A DNA stretch of 12,731 nt from UBA9676 sp035532275. GTDB taxonomy: Bacteria; Actinomycetota; Actinomycetes; Streptosporangiales; Streptosporangiaceae. Below, in pieces: positions 1-6,551 of this stretch. The notes below the pieces were generated by a model, which was not told the DNA's origin, ran no database searches, and saw only the letters and a program-made list of their open reading frames with translations. Each line of letters starts with the position of its first letter. The stretch's first letter is position 1. The stretch covers positions 1 to 12,731 of the forward strand of contig DATKRG010000138.1 in the NCBI GenBank assembly GCA_035532275.1, in the 5' to 3' direction. Both the position numbers and the translations under genes were made by a program.

Positions 1-408
1 GCGCGGGTCGGCCAGCCGGAGATCCTGCTCGGGGTCATTCCCGGCGCCGGCGGCACCCAGCGGCTGCCCCGCCTGATCGGGCCCGCGCGGGCCAAGGACA
101 TCATCTACACCGGCCGGTTCGTGCCGGCGGCGGAAGCGCACCAGATCGGGCTCGTCGACCAGGTCGTCGGCGACGCGCAGGTGTACCAGGCGGCCCGCGA
201 CCTGGTCGCGCGCTACGCCGCCGGCCCGGCGCTGGCCCTGCGGGCGGCCAAGCAGGCGATCGACGACGGCCTGGAGGCCGACCTGGCCACCGGCCTGGAA
301 ATCGAGCGGCTCCAGTTCGCCGGGCTCTTCGCGACGGACGATCAGCGCGCGGGAATGCGCAGTTTCGTTGACAATGGGCCTGGGAAGGCCACCTTCACGG
401 GGCGCTGA
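1..408 (+). CDS. Enoyl-CoA hydratase/isomerase family protein (3' part)
   Basis: The gene enters the window already in frame and ends at TGA 406-408; its 5' half lies outside. The first visible residues, GVIPGAGGTQRLPRLIG followed shortly by IYTGR, are the crotonase-fold signature around the oxyanion-hole and active-site region. The later stretch (A-H-Q-I-G-L-V-D-Q-V-V, then a helical tail with R-A-A-K-Q-A-I) matches the usual C-terminal part of the family. Such enzymes hydrate 2-trans-enoyl-CoA or isomerise double bonds in fatty-acid beta-oxidation and related acyl-CoA pathways in the cytosol. The exact substrate cannot be told from this fragment. The gene is followed by a 101-bp gap to the next gene and need not be functionally tied to it. 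Confidence 0.9.
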   Translation, partial: ARVGQPEILLGVIPGAGGTQRLPRLIGPARAKDIIYTGRFVPAAEAHQIGLVDQVVGDAQVYQAARDLVARYAAGPALALRAAKQAIDDGLEADLATGLEIERLQFAGLFATDDQRAGMRSFVDNGPGKATFTGR

Positions 409-509
409 GGCCGGTGGGAGTGGTTCCCTGTCCGTCCCAGCAGCGCGCGAGGAGCAGCAGAGGCCATGCACCCCAGCAGAACGAGAGCGTGCCCGGCCGG
501 GATCCGGCC

Positions 510-923
510 ATGACCGAGCCCTCCGACGCCCTGTCCCTGGAGCTGGTCAGCGCCGCGCTGCGGGCCGACAGCGCGGATGTGGCCATCTACGCCCGGGTCC
601 TGACCGAGTCGCTGGGCGGCTCGCTACCGCCCGGTTGCGTGACGGTTGACCGGGTAAGAACCATGTCCGACCGGGTGCACGGGCGCCCGGGCGAGGTGTC
701 GAAGATCACCGTCCGGCTCGGTGAGCGGGTGCTGTCGCTCGGCGTCCAGGCCGGCCGCGAGCCTGCCGCGGAGATCTGCCGGGAAGTACGGGGAGTCGTG
801 CTGTCACGCCAGCCGGTTGGGTTCCAGGAGTGGACCAGCGAGCTGGCCAGGGCGCTGGTCGCGCACGCCGAGCAGAACGCCCAGGCAGCTCAGGCGCTGC
901 GTAGGCTGGTCGCTGGGCCATAG
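510..923 (+). CDS. Small protein of unknown function (137 aa)
   Basis: A 137-residue soluble protein with good high-GC codon use that I do not recognise as a named family. It begins with a helical stretch (L-S-L-E-L-V-S-A-A-L), has a central part rich in beta-type residues containing R-V-R-T-M-S-D-R-V and I-T-V-R-L-G-E-R-V-L-S-L, and ends in a long Ala/Gln-rich helix. No signal peptide or membrane segment is visible. I chose ATG 510 because the 32 extra residues from GTG 414 look like non-coding sequence. No strong ribosome site precedes 510, so the start is uncertain. It lies 121 bp upstream of the Ser/Thr kinase on the same strand and could share its transcript. My impression is that similar proteins of unknown function occur in other actinomycetes, but that is unchecked. 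Confidence 0.7.
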   Translation: MTEPSDALSLELVSAALRADSADVAIYARVLTESLGGSLPPGCVTVDRVRTMSDRVHGRPGEVSKITVRLGERVLSLGVQAGREPAAEICREVRGVVLSRQPVGFQEWTSELARALVAHAEQNAQAAQALRRLVAGP

Positions 924-1044
924 GCACGGCCCGTTTACTGGCGGCCTGCGGGTCACGCACGAGAAGGGGGGAACGGCCCGTTCACCGTCTGCTGACCCGA
1001 TGCCAGCTATGCGAGGCCGTGGAGCCCCGGATGGCGGGGCTGCC

Positions 1045-2769
1045 ATGACCGAGGACTGGATGCCGGACAGGCTCGGGCCTTACAGCCTGCTGGACCGGAT
1101 CGGCGAGGGTGGCATGGGTGTCGTCTTCCTGGCCCGCGACGCCACCGACCGCACGGTCGCGCTCAAGGTCCTGCGCTCCAGCGTGGCCGGCGAGCCCACC
1201 GCGCGGCGGCGGCTGGCCCGCGAGGTGGAGACGATGCGCCGGGTCCGCAGCCCCTATGTCGCCGAGGTGATCGACGCCGACCTGGCGGGCGACATGCCCT
1301 ACATCGCCACCCGTTATGTCCCCGGCCGCACCCTTGAGGACGTGGTCACGCAGGGCGGGCCGCTCCCGCCCGCGGCGCTGCTGCGGCTGGTGTGCGGCCT
1401 CTCCGACGCCCTCAGCGCGGTGCACGCGGCCGGTGTCGTGCACCGGGACCTCAAGCCCAGCAACGTGATGCTGCAGGGTGAGGTCCCCGTGGTCATCGAC
1501 TTCGGCATCGCCCAGGGGCCGGACGCGACCCGGCTGACCATGACCGGGATGTTCATGGGAACGCCCGGCTACCTGGCGCCGGAGGTGATCGAGGGGCAGC
1601 CGAGCAGCGAGGCATCCGACATCCATGCCTGGGGCGCCACCGTGGCCTTCGCCGCGGTCGGGCACCCGCCGTTCGGGACCGGTGCCTACGAGGCCATCTT
1701 CTACCGGATCGTGAACGGGCAGCCGGACCTGACCGGGGTCCCCCCGGTGCTGCTGCCGCTGCTGGCCGCGGCGCTGAACCGTGATCCCGCTCTCCGCCCG
1801 CCCGCCGTGCAGCTGAGTGCGCAGGCCGCGGTGCTGAGCCCCGAAGCTTTCGTTGCGGGAAATGGTTTTGGCAGTAACGCTATGGCGCCGCCGCTCGCGG
1901 CGATGCCGGCGACCCGGGCCGACGTGCCCGTCGGCCCGGCCGTGCCAGCGGCGCCCGGGTTCGCGCCGCCGGGGACCGCGCCCCTGGCTTCCGGCCAGCC
2001 CCCGCCCGCGGACTTCCATGACGTGCTGCCGCCCGTCCAGTACACCCCGGCCCGGTCGCGGCCGCCGGGGGCCGGTGCCGCTGCGTTCAGCCCGGGCAGC
2101 CCGTTCGCGCCCCGCCCGGCGCGGGGCAGCGCCAGCGCGCGCTGGCACTCGGGACTGGTGATCGGCACGATGGTGGTCGCGGTGAGCGTGTCGGTGATCC
2201 TGCCGGTGGTGGGGACGGCGGTCGCGCTGGCCCTGATCATGGCGCTGCGGGCCGGCGAGCTTGCCCAGCAGCGGGCGGCGGTGCGGCGTTCGGCCCGCGG
2301 GGAACGGGCGGGCGACACAGTGCTGCAGGCCGCCCTCTTCCCCTGGTACCTGGCCCGGGCGGTGCTAGGGGCGCTCCTGATGATCCCGTTCGCGCTGGCG
2401 GCGGCGGTGGTGGCGGGCGGGGCCGCGATCGTGGCCGCACCCAGCCATCAGCTGTCGCGGGCGGTCGCCGTCGCGGCCGGCACCCTGGTGGCCTTCTACG
2501 GACTGGGCCCGGGATCGGGCCGGAACCGCCGCCAGCTGCACCGGATCTACGACGCGGCGATCAGCACCCGGATCGCGCAGGCGGTCGCCCTGGCGGGGAT
2601 GACAGCGCTGGCGCTTGCGGCCCTCACAGCCGCCATCTCGTGGCCCTCCGTCTACTGGCCGACGGTGCCGCCGGGCGGGTTCTGGCACTTCGGCGTGATC
2701 CACGTGCGGCGGCTGGGCAACCTGGGGATCGCGGGCCGGCTCCTGCTGGCCCACCTGCGCCGCTGGTGA
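1045..2769 (+). CDS. Membrane-anchored eukaryote-type Ser/Thr protein kinase
   Basis: Encodes about 574 residues. The N-terminal kinase domain (about 11-275) carries every key element: Gly-rich loop GEGGMGVV (20-27), Lys41 in VALKVL, helix-C Glu60, HRDLKPSN (133-140), DFG (152-154) and APE (178-180). The activation loop has Thr165, Thr167 and Thr173 as possible autophosphorylation sites, so the enzyme should be active. A Pro/Ala-rich linker (about 285-365) follows. The C-terminal part has several hydrophobic segments (about 368-402, 432-463, 474-490 and 510-533), so it is a multi-pass membrane protein, unlike the usual PknB layout with one helix and PASTA repeats. I chose ATG 1045; ATG 1060 is in frame and possible, and neither has a strong ribosome site. 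The convergent FHA gene is a natural candidate phospho-partner. Confidence 0.93.
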   Translation: MTEDWMPDRLGPYSLLDRIGEGGMGVVFLARDATDRTVALKVLRSSVAGEPTARRRLAREVETMRRVRSPYVAEVIDADLAGDMPYIATRYVPGRTLEDVVTQGGPLPPAALLRLVCGLSDALSAVHAAGVVHRDLKPSNVMLQGEVPVVIDFGIAQGPDATRLTMTGMFMGTPGYLAPEVIEGQPSSEASDIHAWGATVAFAAVGHPPFGTGAYEAIFYRIVNGQPDLTGVPPVLLPLLAAALNRDPALRPPAVQLSAQAAVLSPEAFVAGNGFGSNAMAPPLAAMPATRADVPVGPAVPAAPGFAPPGTAPLASGQPPPADFHDVLPPVQYTPARSRPPGAGAAAFSPGSPFAPRPARGSASARWHSGLVIGTMVVAVSVSVILPVVGTAVALALIMALRAGELAQQRAAVRRSARGERAGDTVLQAALFPWYLARAVLGALLMIPFALAAAVVAGGAAIVAAPSHQLSRAVAVAAGTLVAFYGLGPGSGRNRRQLHRIYDAAISTRIAQAVALAGMTALALAALTAAISWPSVYWPTVPPGGFWHFGVIHVRRLGNLGIAGRLLLAHLRRW

Positions 2770-2784
2770 CCGCCCGCGGCGCCC

Positions 2785-2811
2785 CAGGCCAGCTGGCGGT
2801 CAGCTGGCCTG
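2785..2811. terminator. Perfect inverted repeat between convergent kinase and FHA genes
   Basis: An 11-bp perfect inverted repeat (arms 2785-2795 and 2801-2811, CAGGCCAGCTG and its complement) with a 5-nt loop lies 15 bp after the kinase stop and spans the FHA gene's stop codon. There is no T-run, but GC-rich hairpins without one are common terminators in actinomycetes. Its place between convergent genes suggests it works in both directions. Confidence 0.5.
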
Positions 2812-3513
2812 CCGGTCCGCCATCTGGGGGCGGGTGCCCTCCGGCCGTGCGGTGGCTGGCTCCGGCCGTGCGCCAGCCGGCCTGGCCAGCCCGCCGGCTG
2901 GCTTGGGCAGCACGGGCGGCTCCGGCCTGCCGGTCGGCGGCAGTGGCCTGACCAGGCCGAGCGCGATCACCTCGTTGGCCAGCCGGACCCGCCGGTTGGC
3001 TCCCTCAGCGATCCGGAACTTCTGGTACAGGCGCAGCAGGTGCTGCTTGACGGCGGCCTCGGTGACCACCAGGTCCATGGCGATCTCGCGGGCCGTCGCG
3101 GGAGCGACGAATGCCTCGTCAGACAGCGCGGGACGGCACAGGGACGTGAGCACATCGAGTTCGCGGCGGGTCAGCTCGGGACTCGCCGACCGCCGCAGCT
3201 CGACGTCGGCGGCGATGTCCTCGCGCGGGATCCCGCCTACCCGGCAGCGCGCGGAGCCGAAGCTGAGCACGTCGCCGTCCTCCAGCACCCGGCGGGCGAC
3301 CAGCCGCCCATTCACCCGGGTGCCGTTACGTGATAATCCGAGGTCAGCGACGTACACGTAGGGCCCATGCCGGACGATCTCGGCATGGAGCCGGGAAACG
3401 CTCGGGTCACCCAGCTGGACGTCGACCGCGCCACCCCGCCCAATGGTGGTCACCATCTCGGACAGCGGGACGACCGCTCCGGTTTCCTCGATGCGAATGT
3501 AGGGCCCCTCCAC
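2800..3513 (-). CDS. FHA domain protein with C-terminal HTH (phosphothreonine-binding regulator)
   Basis: A 237-residue protein. The N-terminal FHA domain (about 5-95) has the phosphothreonine-contact pattern: Gly25-Arg26, Ser40-Arg41 with His43, and Asn63-Gly64-Thr65 plus Asn68. A helix-turn-helix-like region follows (about 112-175), beginning L-T-R-R-E-L-D-V-L and containing T-E-A-A-V-K-Q-H-L-L-R-L-Y-Q-K-F, resembling the DNA-binding domain of LuxR-type regulators. The last 50 residues are Pro/Ala/Arg-rich and probably disordered. The start is GTG 3511-3513, decided by AGGAGG five nt upstream. It converges on the kinase gene and diverges from citrate synthase. I infer a cytoplasmic regulator whose binding depends on Thr phosphorylation. 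Which protein it binds and which genes it controls cannot be read from sequence. Confidence 0.9.
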   Translation of the reverse strand: MEGPYIRIEETGAVVPLSEMVTTIGRGGAVDVQLGDPSVSRLHAEIVRHGPYVYVADLGLSRNGTRVNGRLVARRVLEDGDVLSFGSARCRVGGIPREDIAADVELRRSASPELTRRELDVLTSLCRPALSDEAFVAPATAREIAMDLVVTEAAVKQHLLRLYQKFRIAEGANRRVRLANEVIALGLVRPLPPTGRPEPPVLPKPAGGLARPAGARPEPATARPEGTRPQMADRQAS

Positions 3514-3518
3514 GAGGT

Positions 3519-3524
3519 CCTCCT
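3519..3524 (-). promoter_or_regulatory. Ribosome binding site of the FHA-HTH gene
   Basis: On the minus strand this reads AGGAGG, followed after 5 nt by GTG 3511-3513. It is a full-consensus Shine-Dalgarno sequence and fixes the GTG as the start. Confidence 0.8.
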
Positions 3525-3692
3525 GCCTGCCTGCGTAGCTACTGAGGTCTTACGGTCCAGTTACCCTCTCGCGCCAGTGTCCTACCACATTCGGGGGCAG
3601 CGGTTCGCATGACGGGCTTGGCGGCTGGCGGAGGGCGGGCCGGGGCGAGGAGGGTTAAACCGGCGGAAGTACACTGCCGAGCGAGCCCTCCT
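3525..3692. promoter_or_regulatory. Divergent promoter region between FHA-HTH gene and citrate synthase
   Basis: The spacer between the two divergent start codons must hold both promoters. I see a -10-like TACACT at 3670-3675 on the plus strand but no convincing -35 at the right distance. An 8-bp palindrome GTAGCTAC lies at 3535-3542, just upstream of the FHA gene's ribosome site, and could be an operator. Neither element is strong alone; the region call rests on gene orientation. Confidence 0.45.
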
Positions 3693-3706
3693 GGAGGAAC
3701 ACGAAA

Positions 3707-4849
3707 ATGGCGGACAAGCCGTCCAAGGGCCTGGCGGACATCATCGCCGCGTCAACAGCGTTGAGCGATATCGATGGCCGGAGGGGCCTGCTGTTCTACC
3801 GCGGATACGACATCCACCAGCTGGCGGGATCCGCGACCTTCGAGGAAATCGCCTATCTGCTGCAGCGCGGCCGCCCGCCCAGCCGGGGCGAACTGGCCGG
3901 TTACGCCGACGAGATAGCCGCCGGGCGCACGCTCGGCCCGCTGGCCACCGCCTGCCTGCCGGATGTGGCGGGCAGCCAGTCACCGATGGAGGCGCTGCGC
4001 AGCCTGGTCTCCCTGTCCGGCGCGGACGACCCGGACAAGGACTCCAACGCCGCCGACGCGAACATCCGCAAGGCCGCCCGGCTGACCGCCCAGCAGCCGC
4101 TGCTCGTCGCCGCTTACCAGGCCGCCAGGGACGGGGGCAAGGTCTGCGCGGCCGAGCCGGCGCTGGGGCTGGCCGCCAACTTCCTGCTCCAGATGCGGGG
4201 CACGCCGCCGGCGCCGCGTGAGGCGGAGATCTTCGACACCTGCCTGGTCCTGCACGCCGACCACACGATGAACGCCTCCACCTTCGCCGCCCGGGTCTGC
4301 GCCGCCACCCTGTCCGACATGCATTCGGCGGTGGTCGCGGCGATCGGCACCCTCAAGGGGCCGCTGCACGGCGGGGCGAACGAGCAGGTGATGCGGACGC
4401 TGACCGGCATCAGGGAAGCCGCGCCCGGTGACCCGCTGGGCGCCGTCGAGCGCGAGGTCCGCGACCGGCTCGGCCAGGGCGAGAAGATCATGGGGTTCGG
4501 CCACCGCGTCTACAAGGCCGAGGACCCGCGGGCCACGCACCTGCGCGAGATGTCGGGTGAGCTGGCCCAGGCGGGCGGCGACGACACCTACTACCGGATG
4601 TCGCGCCGGATGGAGGAGGTCGTGCTGGCGGAGAAGGGCCTGTACCCGAACGTGGACTTCTTCGCCGCCACCGTCTACCACTACCTGGGCATCCCTACCG
4701 ACCTGTTCACCCCGGTGTTCTCGGTCAGCCGGATGGCCGGGTGGACCGCCCACATCATGGAGCAGCACGCGGACAACCGGCTGATCCGGCCGGACAGTGA
4801 GTACATCGGCGAGCGGGGGCTGACCTGGACGCCACTGGACCAGCGGTGA
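3707..4849 (+). CDS. gltA: Citrate synthase (short form, TCA cycle)
   Basis: A 380-residue enzyme that condenses oxaloacetate and acetyl-CoA to citrate. Landmarks: LHADHTMNAS (His183, His186), GPLHGG with catalytic His221, the family signature GFGHRVYKAEDPRA with His266, and catalytic Asp317 in Y-P-N-V-D-F-F. The length fits the short Gram-positive-type dimeric form, a group that also includes 2-methylcitrate synthases and dual-function enzymes. Neighbouring isocitrate and malate dehydrogenase genes, and the absence here of methylcitrate-cycle genes (methylcitrate dehydratase, methylisocitrate lyase), favour a TCA role. Paralogues of this short form are sometimes called citA or prpC, so the symbol is a best fit. 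Start ATG 3707 is supported by GGAGG 9 nt upstream. The stop overlaps the next gene by 4 nt, suggesting translational coupling. Confidence 0.93.
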   Translation: MADKPSKGLADIIAASTALSDIDGRRGLLFYRGYDIHQLAGSATFEEIAYLLQRGRPPSRGELAGYADEIAAGRTLGPLATACLPDVAGSQSPMEALRSLVSLSGADDPDKDSNAADANIRKAARLTAQQPLLVAAYQAARDGGKVCAAEPALGLAANFLLQMRGTPPAPREAEIFDTCLVLHADHTMNASTFAARVCAATLSDMHSAVVAAIGTLKGPLHGGANEQVMRTLTGIREAAPGDPLGAVEREVRDRLGQGEKIMGFGHRVYKAEDPRATHLREMSGELAQAGGDDTYYRMSRRMEEVVLAEKGLYPNVDFFAATVYHYLGIPTDLFTPVFSVSRMAGWTAHIMEQHADNRLIRPDSEYIGERGLTWTPLDQR

Positions 4850-5154
4850 GACGCGCCGCGGCGCGGGCTGCCCGCGCGCGGGCGCCCCGCGCCGCCCAGC
4901 TGCCCTACCTGCTCGCGCTGGCGGTCATGATCGGCGGATTGGCGTGGATGTGGCATGGCGGCATCCAGCGGGTCCGGGGAGGTACGTTGGGACTGGCGGG
5001 CGCGATGTTCATCGCCGCGCTCGCCAGGCTGGTGCTGCCGGAAGCGCGGGCAGGCATGCTCGCTTCCCGGCGGCGCTCTGTAGACGTGGTGACGCTGGCC
5101 GCTCTGGCCATCGGCCTGCTGGTCGCTGGTCTCGTGCTGCCGACGCCATCGTGA
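4846..5154 (+). CDS. DUF3017 family small membrane protein
   Basis: A 102-residue protein with an Arg/Ala-rich basic N-terminus (1-16) and three hydrophobic helices (about 19-37, 46-66 and 78-100). The basic start suggests an N-terminus in the cytoplasm. GTG 4846 overlaps the citrate synthase stop (GTGA), so translation is likely coupled. As I recall, DUF3017 proteins are found in actinomycetes beside TCA or folate genes such as mdh and folD in Streptomyces, which agrees with the position here between citrate synthase and isocitrate dehydrogenase. Function is unknown. The family assignment is from hydropathy, size and neighbourhood rather than a diagnostic motif. Confidence 0.78.
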   Translation: MRRAAARAARARAPRAAQLPYLLALAVMIGGLAWMWHGGIQRVRGGTLGLAGAMFIAALARLVLPEARAGMLASRRRSVDVVTLAALAIGLLVAGLVLPTPS

Positions 5155-5155
5155 C

Positions 5156-5185
5156 CCGGGCACCCCGCCTGCGCCCGGTCGTTTT
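5156..5185 (+). terminator. Weak hairpin with T-run after the DUF3017 gene
   Basis: CCGGGC (5156-5161) and GCCCGG (5173-5178) can pair over an 11-nt loop, followed by TCGTTTT. It starts two nt after the DUF3017 stop. The 6-bp stem is short, so it may only partly terminate before the isocitrate dehydrogenase gene. Confidence 0.3.
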
Positions 5186-5245
5186 CACGGCCGGATCGCA
5201 CCCGAGGGAGAAGACCAGGGCAGACAGGAGAGGAAGTCAAGGGTC

Positions 5246-6469
5246 ATGCCCAAGATCAAGGTAGCCAACCCCGTCGTCGAGCTCGACGGCGACGAGATGA
5301 CGCGGATCATCTGGAGCATCATCAAGGAGCAGCTGATCCTGCCGTATCTCGACATCGATCTGAAGTACTACGACCTGTCGGTCACCCACCGGGACGAGAC
5401 CGATGACCAGGTCACCGTGGACGCGGCGAACGCCATCAAGCAGTACGGCGTCGGTGTGAAATGCGCCACCATCACCCCCGACGAGGCCCGGGTCGCCGAG
5501 TTCGGGCTGAAGAAGATGTGGCGGTCGCCGAACGGCACGATCCGCAACATCCTGGGCGGGGTGGTGTTCCGCGAGCCCATCGTGGTGCACAGCGTCCCGC
5601 GTTTCGTGCCCGGCTGGACCAAGCCGATCATCATCGGCCGTCACGCGCACGGCGACCAGTACCGCGCGACCGATTTCGTGGTCCCCGGGCCGGGCCGGGT
5701 GACGATCTCCTACGAGCCGGACGAGGGGACGGCGGCGCAGGGCTTCGAGCTCGAGGTGGCCAGCTTCCCCGGCGGCGGCGTGGCCATGGGCATGTACAAC
5801 TTCGACGACTCGATCCGCGACTTCGCCCGCGCCACCATGCGCTACGCGCTCGACCGCGGCTACCCGCTCCACCTGTCCACCAAGAACACCATCCTCAAGG
5901 CCTACGACGGCCGGTTCATGGACCTGTTCGCGGAGATCTTCGAGTCGGAGTTCAAGTCCGACTTCGAGTCCGCCGGCATCACCTACGACCACCGCCTCAT
6001 CGACGACATGGTCGCCCAGGTGCTCAAGGGCGAGGGCGGCCTGGTGTGGGCGTGCAAGAACTACGACGGGGACGTGGAGTCCGACGTGATCGCGCAGGGG
6101 TTCGGCTCGCTGGGCCTGATGACGAGCGTGCTGATGACCCCGGACGGGCGCACCGTGGAGGCGGAGGCCGCGCACGGCACCGTCACCCGGCACTACCGGA
6201 TGCACGAGCAGGGCAAGCCGACCTCGACCAACCCGATCGCCTCGATCTTCGCCTGGACCCGCGGCCTGGCCCACCGGGGCAAGCTGGACGGCACGCCGGA
6301 GGTCACCGCGTTCGCCGAGACGCTGGAGAAGGTCTGCGTGCAGACGGTGGAAAGCGGAAAGATGACCAAGGACCTCGCGCTGCTGGTCGGCGGCAACACG
6401 CCGTACCTCACCACCGAGGAGTTCCTGTCCGTGCTCGACGGCAACCTGCGCGCGGCGACGGCCGGCTGA
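5246..6469 (+). CDS. icd: NADP-dependent isocitrate dehydrogenase, eukaryotic-type homodimer
   Basis: A 407-residue enzyme that oxidatively decarboxylates isocitrate to 2-oxoglutarate, making NADPH in the cytosol. It belongs to the homodimeric group that includes human IDH1, and key residues fall at the same numbers: Ser94, Asn96, Arg100, Arg109, Arg132 and Tyr139 (substrate), Lys212, Asp252, Asp275 and Asp279 (catalysis and metal), and Arg314-His315 in HGTVTRHYR (NADP preference). The family signature N-Y-D-G-D-V-E-S-D is at 271-279. ATG 5246 is preceded by AGGAGAGG about 12 nt away and by AAGGG close to the start; the spacing is slightly unusual. It lies 91 bp after the DUF3017 gene and 82 bp before malate dehydrogenase. 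All active-site residues are present, so it should be functional. Confidence 0.96.
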   Translation: MPKIKVANPVVELDGDEMTRIIWSIIKEQLILPYLDIDLKYYDLSVTHRDETDDQVTVDAANAIKQYGVGVKCATITPDEARVAEFGLKKMWRSPNGTIRNILGGVVFREPIVVHSVPRFVPGWTKPIIIGRHAHGDQYRATDFVVPGPGRVTISYEPDEGTAAQGFELEVASFPGGGVAMGMYNFDDSIRDFARATMRYALDRGYPLHLSTKNTILKAYDGRFMDLFAEIFESEFKSDFESAGITYDHRLIDDMVAQVLKGEGGLVWACKNYDGDVESDVIAQGFGSLGLMTSVLMTPDGRTVEAEAAHGTVTRHYRMHEQGKPTSTNPIASIFAWTRGLAHRGKLDGTPEVTAFAETLEKVCVQTVESGKMTKDLALLVGGNTPYLTTEEFLSVLDGNLRAATAG

Positions 6470-6485
6470 CCCGGATGGCCGGGCT

Positions 6486-6512
6486 CCCGGGCCGGCTGGG
6501 CGCCGGCCCGGG
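6486..6512 (+). terminator. Strong 11-bp hairpin between icd and mdh
   Basis: CCCGGGCCGGC (6486-6496) and its exact complement (6502-6512) form a perfect 11-bp stem with a 5-nt loop, 16 bp after the icd stop and 39 bp before the mdh start. There is no T-run. It could terminate or attenuate icd transcription, or act as an mRNA-protecting hairpin within a shared transcript. Confidence 0.45.
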
Positions 6513-6551
6513 CATGGATTGGAAGACTCATACCGAAGGAGAGCACCGGAC

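Noticed and set aside
1023..1041. AGCCCC...GGGGCT hairpin just before the kinase start codon
   Set aside because: Six-bp GC arms arise often by chance in this composition, and the kinase start itself is not certain, so a translation-blocking role cannot be supported.
982..2148. Long minus-strand open frame (388 codons) opposite the kinase gene
   Set aside because: It mirrors the third-position GC pattern of the kinase gene, is Arg/Gly/His-rich, and has no recognisable domain. Long antisense frames are usual in such GC-rich coding DNA.
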